A DNA stretch of 64,000 bases. It comes from Zanthoxylum bungeanum. Its lineage: Eukaryota; Streptophyta; Magnoliopsida; Sapindales; Rutaceae. Positions within the stretch are counted from its first letter, which is position 1; the number at the start of each line of letters is the position of its first letter. The position numbers and the translations under genes were made by a program. The notes below the pieces were generated by a model, which was given only the letters and a program-made list of their open reading frames with translations, ran no database searches and was not told where the DNA came from. Shown here piece after piece: positions 62,761 to 64,000 of this stretch. The stretch covers positions 1 through 64,000 of the forward strand of contig SKCR01023746.1 of assembly GCA_019454045.1 (NCBI GenBank), written 5' to 3'.

Positions 62761-63660
62761 GCATAAAGTTGATTAGACATTCTAATCTTCTCATCTTCTA
62801 TTTGCGGACACATCTTCTTCGAAAGATGTAAGCCATGTCTGAACGGTATGTTTGCTGTCTTACAGTTACCAAAATTATACCATTTTAAGATCTTATTTAC
62901 GTACGTTGATTGAGATAGCCCAATAAGCTTCCTTTCTCTATCTCTATAGAGTTTTATGCCTAAGACATAAGATGCTTCACCTAGGTCCTACATGAAGAAA
63001 TTCATACAGAGGTAAGCTTTGACGCCTTGCATCATCACATTATCATTCCCAATGATAAGGATGTCGTCAGCATAGAGAATTAAAAATACCACCATACTCC
63101 CACTAGCCTTCTTATACACACATGATTCTTCCGGATTCTCGAGAAAACCAGACAATTTGATTATCTCGTCGAATCAAAGATTCCAGCTTCGTGAAGTCTG
63201 TTTAAGTACATATATGGACTTCTTCAGGTTGCATACCATGTCCGAGTTCTCGCTGGATACAAAATCCTCTGGTTTTTCCATATAGATTTCTTCATTAAGA
63301 AATCCATTTAGAAAGGCTGTTTTGACATCCATTTGCCAAATCTCATAATCATGATATGCAGAAATTGACAACAAAATCCTTATAAACTTTAGCATTGCAA
63401 CTGGCGAAAACGTTTCATCGTAGTCGACACCAGATCGCTGCGAGTAACCTTTAGCTACCAGTTGGGCTTTAAAGGTTTCAACCTTTCCTTCGGGCCCTCG
63501 CTTCCTCTTGTAAATCCATTTACTACGGATATGAACAATTCCTTCGGGAAGCGGAACCAAGTTCCAAACTTGATTCTCATGAATTGAGTCCATTTCGGAT
63601 TTCATGGCGTCTTGCCACTTCACGGATTCGATGTCCAACATCATTCTCTATAGGTAAAAT
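62761..63660 (-). pseudogene. Reverse transcriptase of element F
   Basis: The frame 63644-63174 holds SKWIYKRKRGPEGK, FKAQLVAKGYSQ, DETFSPVA, MDVKTAFLNGFLNEEIYME and KKSIYVLKQTSRSWN. After a stop near 63174 the active site reads YADD (about 63060-63085), not YVDD. The thumb region toward 62800 is in other frames. Confidence 0.87.
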
Positions 63661-64000
63661 AGTCAGTCTCTTCAACTAAGAAAACATCGAGACTCTTTTC
63701 TTGTATCAAATAGAAACGTTCATGAGGTCTAGATACCCTTTGTGACCTACAGAGTGTGTGTGTTGAAGGTTCTTCATCTTCTTGAACTACAGGTTCCTCC
63801 ATTAGTTCGTTGGTTTCAGGTTGTACTTCATCAAGTTCAACCTGTCTATGATCACCACATTCAGCCAAAAATTCTATTTCTAGAAATTTTACGAAGCGAG
63901 CTACGAACAAAGTTTGATGCTCGGTATCATAGAACAAACATCCTTTTGTATTTGAAGGATATCCAACAAACCTAAACTTCTACCCTCGAGGCAAAAGCTT
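63641..64000 (-). pseudogene. Integrase C-terminus and linker of element F
   Basis: TLFVARFVKFLEIEFLAE, then the acidic linker and CRSQRVSRPHERFYL, as in C and D. The integrase core lies beyond the window end. Confidence 0.85.

Larger units (their letters stand above)
60832..64000 (-). mobile_element. Ty1/copia element F (C-like, truncated, runs off the window)
   Basis: On the minus strand: integrase C-terminus, RT, RNase H, polypurine tract (62073-62090) and the first part of the 3' LTR (62072-60832, TGTTAGGGTTGG...), which is cut off at a microsatellite. The LTR matches C more closely than D. A hAT MITE sits in the LTR. The frames are broken throughout. Confidence 0.9.

Overview
The window is nuclear DNA from a flowering plant, probably a dicot. 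It is AT-rich, has GT-AG introns, carries two plant gene families (ARF1 and SWEET), and is dominated by plant LTR retrotransposons. One gene looks intact: an ADP-ribosylation factor (ARF1 class, six coding exons, 19517-21108, plus strand). Everything else recognisable is transposon, transposon-derived gene, satellite or pseudogene.

Layout. 1-6119: Ty1/copia element A, plus strand, decayed, with its 5' LTR outside the window. 6557-8295: a broken Ulp1/SENP-like C48 protease gene. 8885-11209: a convergent FAR1/MULE-type transposase gene with one nonsense codon; with the Ulp1 gene it looks like one Mutator-like element carrying a protease cargo. 12540-14285: a satellite array of about 171-bp monomers. 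14470-15500: a minus-strand LTR-retrotransposon remnant (G). 15758-17081: a hAT deletion derivative with a perfect 8-bp target duplication that keeps only the BED finger. 17082-18600: AT-rich spacer. 18703-21340: the ARF1 gene.

21871-56959 is a nest of retrotransposons. A gag-only Ty3/gypsy element (E, minus) was entered by copia element C (plus, target duplication TAAAC). C was entered in its pol by copia element D (target duplication CAAAG) and in its 5' LTR by a minus-strand non-coding element B. B has 2.6-kb LTRs and PBS, leader and PPT motifs shared with D, but in place of gag-pol it has about 3.5 kb packed with perfect short nested hairpins. A second truncated copy of that domain (32187-35736) joins a repeated piece of the C LTR in a way no simple insertion explains.

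57430-60049: a SWEET sugar-transporter pseudogene, minus strand. 60832-64000: copia element F, minus, running off the window, with an 890-bp hAT MITE (8-bp target duplication) in its LTR.

The most interesting signal is RNA structure. The B internal domain is a near-continuous hairpin array. The LTR hairpins show paired compensatory changes between subfamilies. The leaders between PBS and gag of A, B, C and D carry hairpins that share an apical GCC...G motif. These suggest a structured-RNA retrotransposon family whose non-coding member (B) is mobilised by a coding partner (D-like).
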